Below are positions 54,701-63,245 of a DNA stretch of 64,000 nucleotides, piece after piece (the stretch's first letter is position 1; each line of letters starts with the position of its first letter). Location: NCBI GenBank assembly GCA_964017195.1, contig OZ024887.1:248001-312000 (forward strand), written 5' to 3'. This DNA is from Siderastrea radians (Eukaryota; Cnidaria; Anthozoa; Scleractinia; Rhizangiidae). The position numbers and the translations under genes are program-made. A model generated the notes under the pieces. It saw only the letters and a program-made list of their open reading frames with translations. It had not been told where the DNA came from and did not search any database.

Positions 54701-56592
54701 AAGATCCAGTCGAGCGCTTTCCAGAATTATCTCTTGGTGACAAGTAATCGGCTCTCATGTAAAATGGGGGATGACGTCATTACGTTGCTATGGTAACTCC
54801 GATTTTGATGAAACTTACCTCATTTAAAACTTTCATCTTTCTCTAGGTCAGCAGTAACGATCGAGTTTCTATTGGGTTGTTCGCTGTGTTACGCTAGTTG
54901 CTCAAAGTTGAGAGGTATCGTCACTCAAAAACCTGATCGAGCCACCTTAAAACAATAGCTAAAAGGCTACACAGATTCCTTTACAAAACAGTGACTACAA
55001 GGCTGAATGGCTATGCAAAATTAGCTCTACTACGTAGCCACTAGATCTGTAGCCAGGTAGCCACAGAGCCATGTGTAGTGACTACACGGCCACATGGCTA
55101 AACAGACTTAAGGACGTTCGCGCTAATTGTTTCTGCGCATCCTTACTGCACACGCAATCCACTTCGTGATGTCATGCCACGTCATGCATTGGGCATGCAC
55201 TGTTGAAGAAATGTAGCGCTAGTGGGCACTTTAATATCTATGCATGGGTTTAACCCTCTTAAATGTTCAGTGACCCCATATTTTCTTTTGATAGATCACT
55301 TTCTTTGTCAATTATCTATGTTTTGTGAAAAGTTAAAGAAAATCAGTATTGTGGAAGTTAGATTTTTTTCAACTTTTCTACCCTTCCATCGTCGAATTTT
55401 GCTATTATTGTAGCTGCACGGAGTTTGTAAAAGTCCATCTTAGAGGTTCAGTTTAACTAAAATGATGACACCGGCTCAAATTATTTACTTGACAGACCCA
55501 CTTAAATAAAATTTGACTAGGAAAGTGGGTCTACAGCAAATCATTTTGAATATTTTTCAACTAACAAGCACCGAGACCATCTCGAGTTATGAGGACTGAT
55601 GTGTCAAAATTGGGGTAGTTTTCCACGCGCTTTATTTCGTAATTGAAGTCGGTGACCCCCTAACTTTTTTTGCATTTCTGACATAGGTAACTCATTATCT
55701 GACTGTAGCCAAACTATTAAAAAAATCTGTGTTGTAGAAGTTTTTCGCACGAACACCCTTAACTCTACAATAGCTGCATAGACACGTAGCCTAGCCAAGT
55801 ACCCACACAGGTTGGTGCACAGCCACATAACCGTGTAGCCACGAAAACAAATACAGTAGGCCTATTTGTCATTCATTATACGTGAGAAAAGGAAGAAGCA
55901 CGAGAAAACAAAACGCTGATACAGATTTTTTAGGAGTGCCACTTTGAAGTGGCAGGGTATTCTGAAGTTACTCCAATACAGCACTTACGCTTACTAAAGC
56001 TACATAGATTATCCACATGTATTAACAGTTTTGTTTTGTTTTGTTTCTGTTGTTTTTTTTTTAATTCTAGAATAACCCAGCAAGAACTGATATGACAAAA
56101 CTCATGAACCACAGATACACCCTGGATAAGACTGAAGTAAAAGGAAAACAATGCCTGTCCCCCGTGAATTTGCTAGTTAATAATTGTAAAAGTAAACGAA
56201 CAGAATTTAACAGGAACTTCTCTTACTTCGAACCTGCTAGAGCAAAATCGAATGACAGAGTTGGGCTTTTACTTCGGATAGAAGACACAGAATTTGCAAA
56301 ACAATCAAATTAAAAACTCAAAACAATGAACAGGGGAAAACAATGTCCTACTTTACAATAAAGAAAACAATACCCTAGTTGTTTTGCAAATTCTGTGTCT
56401 TCTACCCGAAGTAAGAGCCAAGAGTTGAGTCGACACGTGATTCTCAAATTTACTTACCCTAGGCGTTTCAAGAGTTATTGGCAGAAATCTGAAGTTGAAG
56501 CTATCTGAAAGAATAACAGCTTGAAAGATCTCTTCTGCTTTTTCAACTGACTCGCCAGATTTCCCTTCATTTCTCTTCCTTTTCGAACTCAT
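35489..56592 (-). CDS. EIF2B5: Translation initiation factor eIF2B subunit epsilon, 21 exons
   Basis: Coding exons, in transcript order: 56592-56458, 52095-51971, 51224-51122, 50756-50674, 49567-49493, 48952-48853, 48147-48070, 47960-47883, 47133-47048, 46204-46082, 45836-45736, 44868-44763, 44353-44314, 43877-43751, 42233-42135, 38006-37911, 37350-37260, 37137-37020, 36744-36664, 35945-35775, 35569-35489. The total is 2097 nt, 698 residues (human about 721). The nucleotidyltransferase-like domain (about 20-240) shows ADSFN-type [25 protein letters not shown] and [11 protein letters not shown]. Then come [14 protein letters not shown] and hexapeptide-repeat turns (about 320-410; [21 protein letters not shown]). 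An acidic linker contains [15 protein letters not shown]. The W2/HEAT domain (about 520-690) includes ILQWYSRK and ends [11 protein letters not shown] plus an Asp run. Epsilon is the catalytic GDP-GTP exchange subunit for eIF2, a cytosolic translation control point. Most introns are TE-rich. Confidence 0.97.
39823..39856. repeat. Perfect short palindrome
   Basis: TACCGGATGTCGTGAA is followed at once by its complement TTCACGACATCCGGTA around a minimal loop. It sits inside the inverted-repeat element region, possibly at its end. Confidence 0.7.
40695..40910 (-). pseudogene. RecQ-type helicase N-terminal fragment
   Basis: The minus-strand frame reads [13 protein letters not shown], then [12 protein letters not shown] directly followed by TAA. 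This is the pre-Walker (Q-motif-like) helix and Walker A motif (GxGKS type) of RecQ-family helicases. The family's sequence would continue with the DEAD-box region; here it stops, and no donor site at the end rescues it. It lies between inverted repeats within an EIF2B5 intron, so it is probably part of, or captured by, a mobile element. Confidence 0.65.
41537..41674. mobile_element. Hairpin MITE, 138 bp
   Basis: CTTATTAGACGGTTTAGTGT...GGGATATTTTTA is matched exactly in reverse by TAAAAATATCCC...ACACTAAACCGTCTAATAAG. Stems are about 48 bp around a GACGCCCTACGGGCTCGCC centre. A (GTATT)n microsatellite (about 41683-41735) follows directly. Confidence 0.9.
42655..42716. repeat. (AAT)n microsatellite
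   Basis: About 20 AAT units in EIF2B5 intron 14, creating a false poly-Asn ORF. A smaller AATAAC-type patch lies at 42318-42350. Confidence 0.95.
43106..43390 (-). pseudogene. Non-LTR retrotransposon (LINE) reverse-transcriptase C-terminal tail, 5'-truncated
   Basis: The minus-strand frame contains [20 protein letters not shown] followed by [15 protein letters not shown]. This is the conserved tail after the reverse transcriptase in CR1/jockey-like LINEs (R-T-N-x-Y-S-F-F ... W-N-S-L-P ... A-x-s-x-x-x-F/L-K). No reverse-transcriptase core is present upstream, as expected for a 5'-truncated copy. A (CAAT)n run (about 43402-43425) lies next to its upstream end. Confidence 0.8.
44047..44125. mobile_element. 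79-bp Mutator-type MITE
   Basis: Ends TAACCTGAGTATCAGGCTT and AAG(A)CCTGATACTCAGGTTA are flanked by a perfect 9-bp duplication TCCCCAGTG (44038-44046, 44126-44134). The terminal sequence TAACCTG...CAGG and the 9-bp duplication match those of the larger element at 23895-25249, so the two probably belong to one family. Confidence 0.9.
45380..45500. repeat. Dispersed-repeat fragment with the GTCGAAACGTCAGTC motif
   Basis: CTCTGATGATGAATTCCGCT, GTTGTCGAAACGTCAGTC and CCTTCTCAGGACTACAATCA form a block that looks like the 3' end of a retroelement family. The related motif GGTCGAAACGTGAATTTT occurs at 62929. No ORF is associated. Confidence 0.4.
50403..50637. mobile_element. MITE with GGGCCCCATTTCTC inverted ends
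   Basis: CTGGGCCCCATTTCTCGAAA...AAGCCCGAAAAC is matched in reverse by GGCCCGGAAAGTT...TTTGGAGAAATGGGCCCCTG. About 235 bp, with an AT-rich interior and no coding content. It lies in EIF2B5 intron 4. Confidence 0.75.
51516..51732. mobile_element. 217-bp MITE with 5-bp target duplication
   Basis: Ends CAACCCTCCAAGTT and AACTTGGAGGGTTG are perfect complements, flanked by ATAGG on both sides (51511-51515, 51733-51737). The interior repeats TTAGTCGCCA / TGGCGACTAA motifs in both orientations. Confidence 0.88.
53026..54946. mobile_element. 1.9-kb TTAA-flanked foldback element
   Basis: Two arms of about 850 bp (53026-53877 and 54093-54946) are near-perfect reverse complements. Outer ends are GGTGGCTCGATC and GATCGAGCCACC, flanked by TTAA (53022-53025, 54947-54950). 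The loop of about 215 bp contains a 99-codon open frame running into the right arm, with no recognised domain. It lies in the first (4.4-kb) intron of EIF2B5. A single copy of the same end (TTAAGGTGGCTCGA) occurs at 29624. Confidence 0.9.
54951..55107. repeat. Degenerate TAGCCAC/AGCTA minisatellite, split by two insertions
   Basis: Blocks at about 52955-53020, 54955-55107 and 55763-55850 share a loose AGCTACGTAGCCAC-type unit. They are separated precisely by the foldback element and the second TTAA element, so they were one array before the insertions. Confidence 0.6.
55112..55758. mobile_element. TTAA-flanked non-autonomous DNA transposon, copy 2 (647 bp)
   Basis: Same family and orientation as 31604-32260. 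Flanked by TTAA (55108-55111, 55759-55762), with ends GGACGTTCGCGC and a diverged GCACGAACACCC. Internal blocks such as TGTTTCTGCGCATCCTTACTG and TTGCATTTCTGACATAGGTA are shared. Small indels and substitutions separate the copies, so neither is brand new. Confidence 0.88.
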
Positions 56593-56841
56593 GATTTCTT
56601 TGAAACAAACATGGCGCCTTCCAAAGAATTAGATTCCAGACTTCCCTCGTCCATGTAAACACTTTCCGGACACGACTCCGAGAACCGGAAAGAATCCGAT
56701 CAGCCCACGAATGTCACCGAAAGTAACACCGAACGTGACACCGAAGACACCGAACGTTACCGAACGAACTATGCCCTGTAAACAAAGCAGCGGTTTCACC
56801 CAATTCTTCCTTTCCACGTCTCTTCTTTGTTCAGTTCCAAG
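56593..56841. promoter_or_regulatory. Bidirectional promoter of EIF2B5 and TMEM258
   Basis: Only 249 bp separate the two start codons. The region is more GC-rich than its surroundings, has no TATA box, and contains two ETS-type cores (TTTCCGGA at 56663-56670, CCGGAA at 56685-56690). It also has ATGGCGCC near the EIF2B5 start, CAAGATGG at the TMEM258 start, and a short repeat of CACCGAACGT units (about 56725-56765). This matches the TATA-less, ETS/YY1-type promoters of housekeeping pairs. Transcription starts are not known. Confidence 0.75.
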
Positions 56842-59800
56842 ATGGTAAGTTATGTCTCGTACAATCTGTAAAATATCTAAGCGATCTTAACGCTGTTACC
56901 CTAGATAATTATACGAAATAAGAGTTGGATTATTCTTTTAGACTCTCTATTTGTTTCCACCGTTGTTTCTTCCTTGTTAAATGATATCTTTTGTCCTTCA
57001 TGATCAGGAGGGACTTATGATAGAGCAGATGAACCGATATGCTAGCCCAATCAACCCGGCCGTATTTCCTCATCTGACGATTGTGCTGCTTTCTATTGGA
57101 ATATTTTTCATGGCCTGGTTCTTTGTGTATCCTTTGTTTTATGACATTGACGTCTTAGAGGCTACAAGCTTCACTTGTGTTTTGAAAACTGTGTTCAACT
57201 TGAGCGGTCAATAGTGTGTGGCTTGGTTGTAAATGAAAAAGATTTACAATATGAAGATTGTCTGAAGTTCTTAGAAGTTCTTGTTAAAGTTCTTAGTAGG
57301 TTTTATACCTTCGTGTCTTATTTGCGAGAAGGAGGCCATGGCAAGTTTATGAAGCAAGGATGTAGTCGCTGTTTGGTCTTTCAGACAAAATATTTCGTCT
57401 TGAAGATCATCATAATTCTTGCTGATCTTTTTGTCACGCTATGTGTAAAGATGTGTCTTTGATTATGTTATTATATACATACTGAGATTTACCCACTTAA
57501 AAGGCACGAGATAAATTTTTGTTCACAAGCTAGTTGAAGTAGCTGAAAGCCAATCAAATGGCACGTATTGCTTTTTTCGCATGTGAAGAAAACGATATGT
57601 CCAATCAGGTGCCACACATTATATTTTTTGACATGTGAGCCGTAACAAGGTGAGCAAGGTGATTCTCATCAGGCTTTTGCTTTTCAAGTCTTTTGCAAGT
57701 GTTGAAGTTGACTTTCTTTTAAACTTAAAAACATGAGCGAAAAAAGATTTGTTGCCCACGATACTTCGGTTGAGGATTATGTGGAAAGTCTCGAAAACAA
57801 AAACACAAAAGAGAAGACGAAGCGAGATGTGAAATTGTTGGAAGAATTTTTGAGAAACGAAAAGAACGATGAGCGAGAAGTGCACACTATAGAGCCAGCA
57901 GAATTAAACAAGTATCTTGCGAAGTTTATTCACTCTGTGAGACTTAAAGACGGGGGAGATTATGATCCCTCAAGTTTAAGATGTCTTGTTTCAAGTATTG
58001 AGAGGCATTTGAAGAGAAATAACTACCCCGTGAGTATCATCAACGATAAACAGTTTGCATTGACCAGAAAATGTCTACAGTCAAAACAAAAGGAACTGAA
58101 GAAAGCAGGCTTAGGGAACAAGGATAAAGCTGCTGTGGTGCCTACCGACGAGGAAATCGACATACTACACGAAAAATAACATGCTTGGAGTTTCCTCTGC
58201 TGAATCGTTGGTAAATACTGTTTGGCCAAACAACACCATTCATTTTGGAATGCGTGGTTGTCAGGAGCACAGGGATTTGTGCTGGGGCGATGTCCAGCTG
58301 TCTAAGGATGCAAAAGTAACGAATATTTAGTTTACAATGAAAGACAGACAAAAACAAGGTCTGGAGTTGATGCCTCGAATGTCCGAAAGGTTTCGCCAAA
58401 AATGTTTTCAACTGGTGGCGAACGAGATCCTGTGTTTGTGTACAAAATGTACCATGAGAAGCGACCGGAAAATATGATGGCGGACGATGCACCATTTTAT
58501 CTGGGGATAAACTTCACGAAAAAGGACAGCTCCCATAAAAACTGGTTCAAGTCGGCACCCATGGGAGTAAACAAACAAATGCACCTGTCAATGTAAACCC
58601 CGTGGGGAGGGTGAGTGTGGGCGAGGGGTGGGGATTTGATGGCGAAGTCCATCCCCTCAGTGGGAGGTTTGATCGAGTACCTTTGCTCGGGGGTCGGAAC
58701 ATTTGATTTTTTCGACAGAGAAACTGGGACCAAGATTAAGCGTCGTTACCTGGCATCTTCTTTCTTGGCTTTGAAAAGTGAAAAGTCCACTTGTCTCTTG
58801 AAATCAAGTTTGAAAGATTCATAGTCTCGAGTCTAGAGCACTTTTTATAAGGATAGTGATCTATAATCACATGGTTTTAAAAGTTCCAGTTTCATTGTCA
58901 CTCTTACGGGCATGATGTTGTAGATCACACATCATGTTGTTAGATCACATGTCATGTCAGATAAGGAAGAGAGGTTAAATCAAGTTTTCGAGTTTCATAC
59001 TAAGTTGAAGTCTCAAGTGTAGAACACCTTTTATAAGGATAGTGATCTAAGGTCCGGTTTAAATTCGTTTTCATTGTCTATTGAATACTCTTACAGGCAT
59101 GATGATGTACATCACACATGTTTTCTAGTAAGAGAGATAGGTTAAATCAAGTTTGTGAGCTTCATACCAAGTTTAAGTCACCAGTTATTAAAGGTATGAG
59201 CACAGCTCCTCTTTTATTTGGCATTTTGCCCCTGGATGGGGATTTTTTACTGCATTTGGTGAACGTATGCTTCCCCACCCTTGGGCAATTGACCAAAATT
59301 TTTACTTCTTGGTCAAATCCCCCCCCCTTGCCCGTACTCCCCCCCATGGGGTTTACAGTGATACATGTAGGTGCATAAACTCTTTGATGAAAACGATGGC
59401 TTTGAAAGCAAACATTAACAATGAGTGACTTACCAACCACAGTGCTCGTAAACACACGATTCAAAAACTTAATGACAACGAAATTCCGCCAACACATATA
59501 ATGCAGTTAAGTGGGCTCAAAAACGTGCAAAGCATAACAACTACAGTAGCTTGAACGTAAAACAGCAAAAAAACATATTAGGTATCTTAAGCCAAACATC
59601 ATCTCAAACACAGGTGACAACTTCAACTACTGAAACTGCCACAGCAAACAATAGTAAAATGCCGATGAGTACTGTCGAGGGAGCTGTAATTAGTGGAGGC
59701 CAGTTAACGATTTCCATCAATGCACTTACTACTTTGCTGACCATTCAAACCAGTAGCTCCATTACTGAAACCACCAAAAGAAAGTAGAAGAGAATCCATA

Positions 59801-61851
59801 TTGAGGAGTCCAACTCAGATTAAACTTTACAAGTCATTTATGTTTCGTTGGAAACGAATTCTTAATTTGTGACGATTACGTTACAATCGATAATTAATGA
59901 GAGGATTACGTTACAATCGATAATTAATTGTAATCAGTGACATTGCGAACGACAATTGAGATTACCGCCGGTTTTCCTCCCGAAGATAAAGAATTAAATA
60001 AGAGCCATCGGGTATGTAAATATTCAATCATTCAACTTTGGCAATATTGTTGTGTATAATTATCGTTGTGATGTTAATACAGGTTTTGAAAGACTCAAAG
60101 CTGTAAACCAGGTACAACCCTATACGAGACAGCAAATAAACTGAGAGTCTTTTGACACGTTGGTGAACTTATTAACTGCTTCGGTCGAGGAAACAATTTA
60201 TAATATTTTTTGCTTGCTATATATTGTTGAATATTTGGCAGCAATCAACAAGGCCATTAACTTAACTTACATCTTTTGTGAGCTCTTGACTTGAATCTGT
60301 GTAAACAATTTGTCATTAAACAAGAATTTAAATCTCAGTATGTGTATAATAAACATAATACACCATGGAAAGTGTATGCGTACAGTATTTACGCACTTGT
60401 TGGTTTGTATCAGAAATCTCACTCGTTCGATTTCCGATACTTGACCAACTCGTGCGTAAATACCGTACTCACACACTTTCCATGAAGTATTCTATATTTT
60501 CCATATTATTTCAAAACGTATATTTCTCATTTGGACTTTCACTCAACCTCCTACCACTATCTCCATATGTTGAACAAGTGACCCTTGAGCTATCGAGGGT
60601 GTATAGGTCAAGGTCGATTTTTCTCGATTTTTGGCAGAGGGCAATTTCCAGGACATTAGGATCGAATTATACAAACAGAAAATATGGTAAGCGTGATGTT
60701 ATGGGCTGTGAAGATACTGACACATGAGTATTGCATTTCAGTCCATTTTTCGTTATTGTAATATGTGTTGGTCTGTTGTAAGTCAAATTTGTTGCTTTAT
60801 TGAAGTGCATATAGCCAGAACAAGAGAACTGAAGGTTGAAACGTGTCATGAAACATTGTGTTCTCTACAATTGCATCTTCCCCTAATTGTACTCCTGCTT
60901 GTGACAATTTCAGGGGGAATATCTTAGATTGCAATGTTGTGTGCGGCTGTTGTGGTTCAGATTTTATCAGAGAGAATCCCCTAATGTACCAGTCAAATTG
61001 AAGCTTCAACATCCTCCCTGGGGCATTTGCACTTTTGAAGACTGGCTTGTTCAAATTCCCACCCCTTGGGGCAAAAAGCTGTTCAAATGCCCCACCAATA
61101 AGTACTGAAATACCTCTCCTCAAAGACAAATTTCGTCTTCAATCAAACACTACTCGCGCTTTTCAGAGAGAGATATGCCGTAATGTCACCTTCAAACTTC
61201 TTGTAAAGACCCTTTTGAGTGAGTTTTTGACGAAAAAAGACAATTCTATCTTGGAAATCCGTAAAACCCTGAAAAGACAGAAAAAACTCGGGTGTTTTAC
61301 GCGAGAACGAGAAAAATCTGGTTCTTATTCCCCAACCTTCCAAGGCAAGTTCAAATTTCCCCCTCCCCAGGCACGATGCACAGTCAAATGCCCGGGGTAT
61401 GCCCGGGGTGGAGGGGGGATGTTGAAGCTTCAATTTGACTGGTACATAAATGTAATTGCAATAAAGAAATGTAGCTGTATTTTGTATACTTAGGCTGGAG
61501 ATCACATTCGATACAAGAATCTTTCCTGTTGTGTGGTCTTTTTATCCTCAATAAATATTTTTATGTTACATTATAATTAGAATTAATTGATCTTGAACCA
61601 CATACGTGTATCTGGGCAAAGTGATAGAGTAAGTTAGTTCCTAAATGTTATGTGCAACACACAGTGATGTACGGATGTACTGTAATTCACTGTTTTTAGA
61701 TGCTTTCCTTAACGGTTACCATAGCTATGAGGTCACCTCCACCAAATACAGTAGAGATATCTACAAGGAACTGCTGGTGTCATTAGTCGCTTCTCTTTTC
61801 ATGGGATTTGGTGTGCTTTTCCTGCTGCTTTGGGTTGGAATTTATGTCTAA
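56842..61851 (+). CDS. TMEM258: Transmembrane protein 258, oligosaccharyltransferase subunit, 3 exons
   Basis: Coding exons are 56842-56844 (the ATG alone), 57008-57126 and 61725-61851, giving 249 nt and 82 residues (human 79). Junctions ATG|GTAAGT, CAG|GAGGG, TTTGT|GTATCC and CATAG|CTATGAG keep phase. The protein has [16 protein letters not shown], a first membrane span ([17 protein letters not shown]), the lumenal loop [17 protein letters not shown], and a second span ending in LLLWVGIYV at the C-terminus. The family is extremely conserved and sits in the STT3A oligosaccharyltransferase complex in the ER membrane, where N-glycans are transferred. It is divergent from EIF2B5. Its 4.6-kb second intron contains a decayed Crypton, MITEs and a partial copy of its own 3'UTR. 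Confidence 0.97.
57733..59823 (+). pseudogene. Crypton-type tyrosine recombinase, decayed and interrupted
   Basis: The first frame (57733-58179) contains [35 protein letters not shown] and a Lys-rich KKAGLGNKD, the N-terminal part of the DUF3504/Crypton recombinase family. A shifted frame (58181-58329) has [10 protein letters not shown] and LCWGDVQL, around the first catalytic Arg. The original frame resumes with [27 protein letters not shown] and KSAPMGVNK. After an inserted element (58584-59371) come LTNHSARK (the HxxR box) and, after another shift, NNYSSLN with the Tyr nucleophile. A tail with [12 protein letters not shown] ends about 59823. At least three frameshifts, one stop and the insertion make this copy inactive; the family's usual GHKN reads GLKN here. 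Confidence 0.85.
58584..59371. mobile_element. 788-bp element inserted into the Crypton pseudogene
   Basis: The ends share GTAAACCCCGTGGGG / CCCCATGGGGTTTAC near CCTGTCA and TGTAGG, flanked by TGCA (58580-58583, 59372-59375). The interior contains an imperfect direct duplication of about 175 bp (about 58832-59003 and 59015-59175) with TTTTATAAGGATAGTGATCT and GAGGTTAAATCAAGTTT in each unit. No ORF is convincing. Confidence 0.7.
59874..59930. repeat. Short tandem duplication
   Basis: GATTACGTTACAATCGATAA occurs twice, about 30 bp apart, just downstream of the Crypton remnant. Confidence 0.8.
60364..60484. mobile_element. Hairpin MITE, about 121 bp
   Basis: CATGGAAAGTGT...ACGCACTTGTTGGT pairs with ACCAACTCGTGCGT...ACACTTTCCATG. 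Stems are about 54 bp around a short loop with AGAAATCTCACTCG. Confidence 0.8.
60961..61533 (+). repeat. Partial duplicate of the TMEM258 3'UTR inside TMEM258 intron 2
   Basis: 60961-60984 plus 61447-61533, either side of the MITE, match 61958-62055 downstream of the TMEM258 stop. Shared blocks are TTTTATCAGAGAGAATCCC, AATAAAGAAATGTAGCTGTA and GATACAAGAATCTTT. The copied part includes the AATAAA (61460-61465). No copy of coding exon 3 accompanies it. Confidence 0.85.
60985..61446. mobile_element. 462-bp MITE with 3-bp TAA duplication (Harbinger-like)
   Basis: Ends TGTACCAGTCAAATTGAAGC and GCTTCAATTTGACTGGTACA are perfect complements, flanked by TAA (60982-60984, 61447-61449). The 3-bp TAA target is typical of PIF/Harbinger elements. 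It sits inside a partial copy of the TMEM258 3'UTR, whose undisturbed version at 61958 onward provides the empty site. Confidence 0.88.
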
Positions 61852-61991
61852 CAGTAGCAACTTTGCAACTGCTGATAGAAGTTGTCTTCAAGTGTTAAGC
61901 ACACTGTACCAACTCAAGGAGAACAATGTTCCTCAGCCTGACACGTCATGGACTTGTATTTTATCAGAGAGAATCCCTTAAATGTAATTCC

Positions 61992-61997
61992 AATAAA
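61992..61997 (+). terminator. Poly(A) signal of TMEM258
   Basis: AATAAA about 140 nt after the stop codon (61849-61851), in a sequence block also duplicated at 61460. Confidence 0.6.
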
Positions 61998-62680
61998 GAA
62001 ATGTAGCTGTATTTGTATACTTTGGCTGGTGATTACTTTTGATACAAGAATCTTTGCTGTTGTTACTCATTATATCCCTTGTAGCCATTATCATGCTTCA
62101 GATAATGGTGACAAAGGATACTTATGTAAGTTACTCACCTTGATTTCTTTTTGAGCCCACTCTTTCTGCTGCTTTCAGCATTTCACTGGGTATATTTTGG
62201 CTGCAAATCACTGTGCATGTACTCGTTACCCAGCAACACTAGAAACAACAGGAGTGGGAAAAAGTTGCTGGTTGATAAGCCATGCCATGCAGCTCCTTTA
62301 AAGTTCAGTTAAAGTGATTACGAAATTTCCATGATGCATTGCAAAATCCAAACAAAAATACAATGAAATTGAATAAAAAGGCTGTACACAGCATAGCAGA
62401 ACACGTAGCTTGGAGACAAAGTGCAGGATTGCAAGGAGGTATGCGGATTGCGGTTCGTTATTTGATTTTGACAGGGTGTCAATAAATCAGAATTGCCATG
62501 CTGACAGAACTTTGTGGTTCAAGTTTATATTTCCTCGGTGTTGGTTTTTATTTCAATATAATAAGAAAGCTTACAGCAGAAGTACGTTCCTGACCATACT
62601 TAAACAATATATCAGCCGGGTTACTCTCCCTTTAATTCACTTTTTGTCCCGATCTTGTTTTATCTTTGTTTTCCTTATGT

Positions 62681-62970
62681 TGACAATAAAAACCAACGGT
62701 AAAAATTCACGACGTTTCGACCGGTCAAAGAATTTGTAAAAACAATAAAAGCATGCAAAAAACTTACATGCTTTTATTGTTTTTTTACAAATTCTTTTTA
62801 CACATACTTTTAGCTACTTTTACATATTTTTACCTTACACATTTTCCTTACATATTTTTGCCCCTTTGTCACTTTATATATCTATGCAAATTCATATTCT
62901 CAACATTTCGCTTGATAATGACCGAAGAGCGGTCGAAACGTGAATTTTTACCGTTAGTTTTTATTGTCAA
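62681..62970. mobile_element. Foldback element with a nested hairpin
   Basis: Outer arms: GACAATAAAAACCAACGGTA, AAAATTCACGACGTTTCGACC, and the reverse at 62919-62970. A second inverted pair lies inside (AGAATTTGTAAAAACAATAA, AAGCATG / CATGCTTTTATTG...ACAAATTCT, about 62729-62803). No coding capacity. Confidence 0.7.
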
Positions 62971-63239
62971 TAGTTTCCTTATGTTGTCTTTGTTATTTTT
63001 ATTTCTATCTTCTGTTGACAAAAAACAGTATTTCAATTTTTAATGAAATATTTACACAGTAATAACTTCCTTTAAGCGTCCTATCGCGCAATATATCCCT
63101 CCTACTTGTTCATTGTGGGAAGAAAAGATTCTCACAGTAGAAAAGAATGTCTGCAAAGAAGACATTCGAGACATCCAAAGTATGAATGATTTGATCCCAA
63201 AAGAACTAGACGAGAAATGCTTTTAAAATTTGGCACCGG

Positions 63240-63245
63240 TTTATT
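63240..63245 (-). terminator. Poly(A) signal abutting the stop codon of the 218-residue gene
   Basis: On the minus strand the stop TGA (63248-63246) is followed directly by AATAAA, which would leave a 3'UTR of only a few tens of bases if used. Confidence 0.4.
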
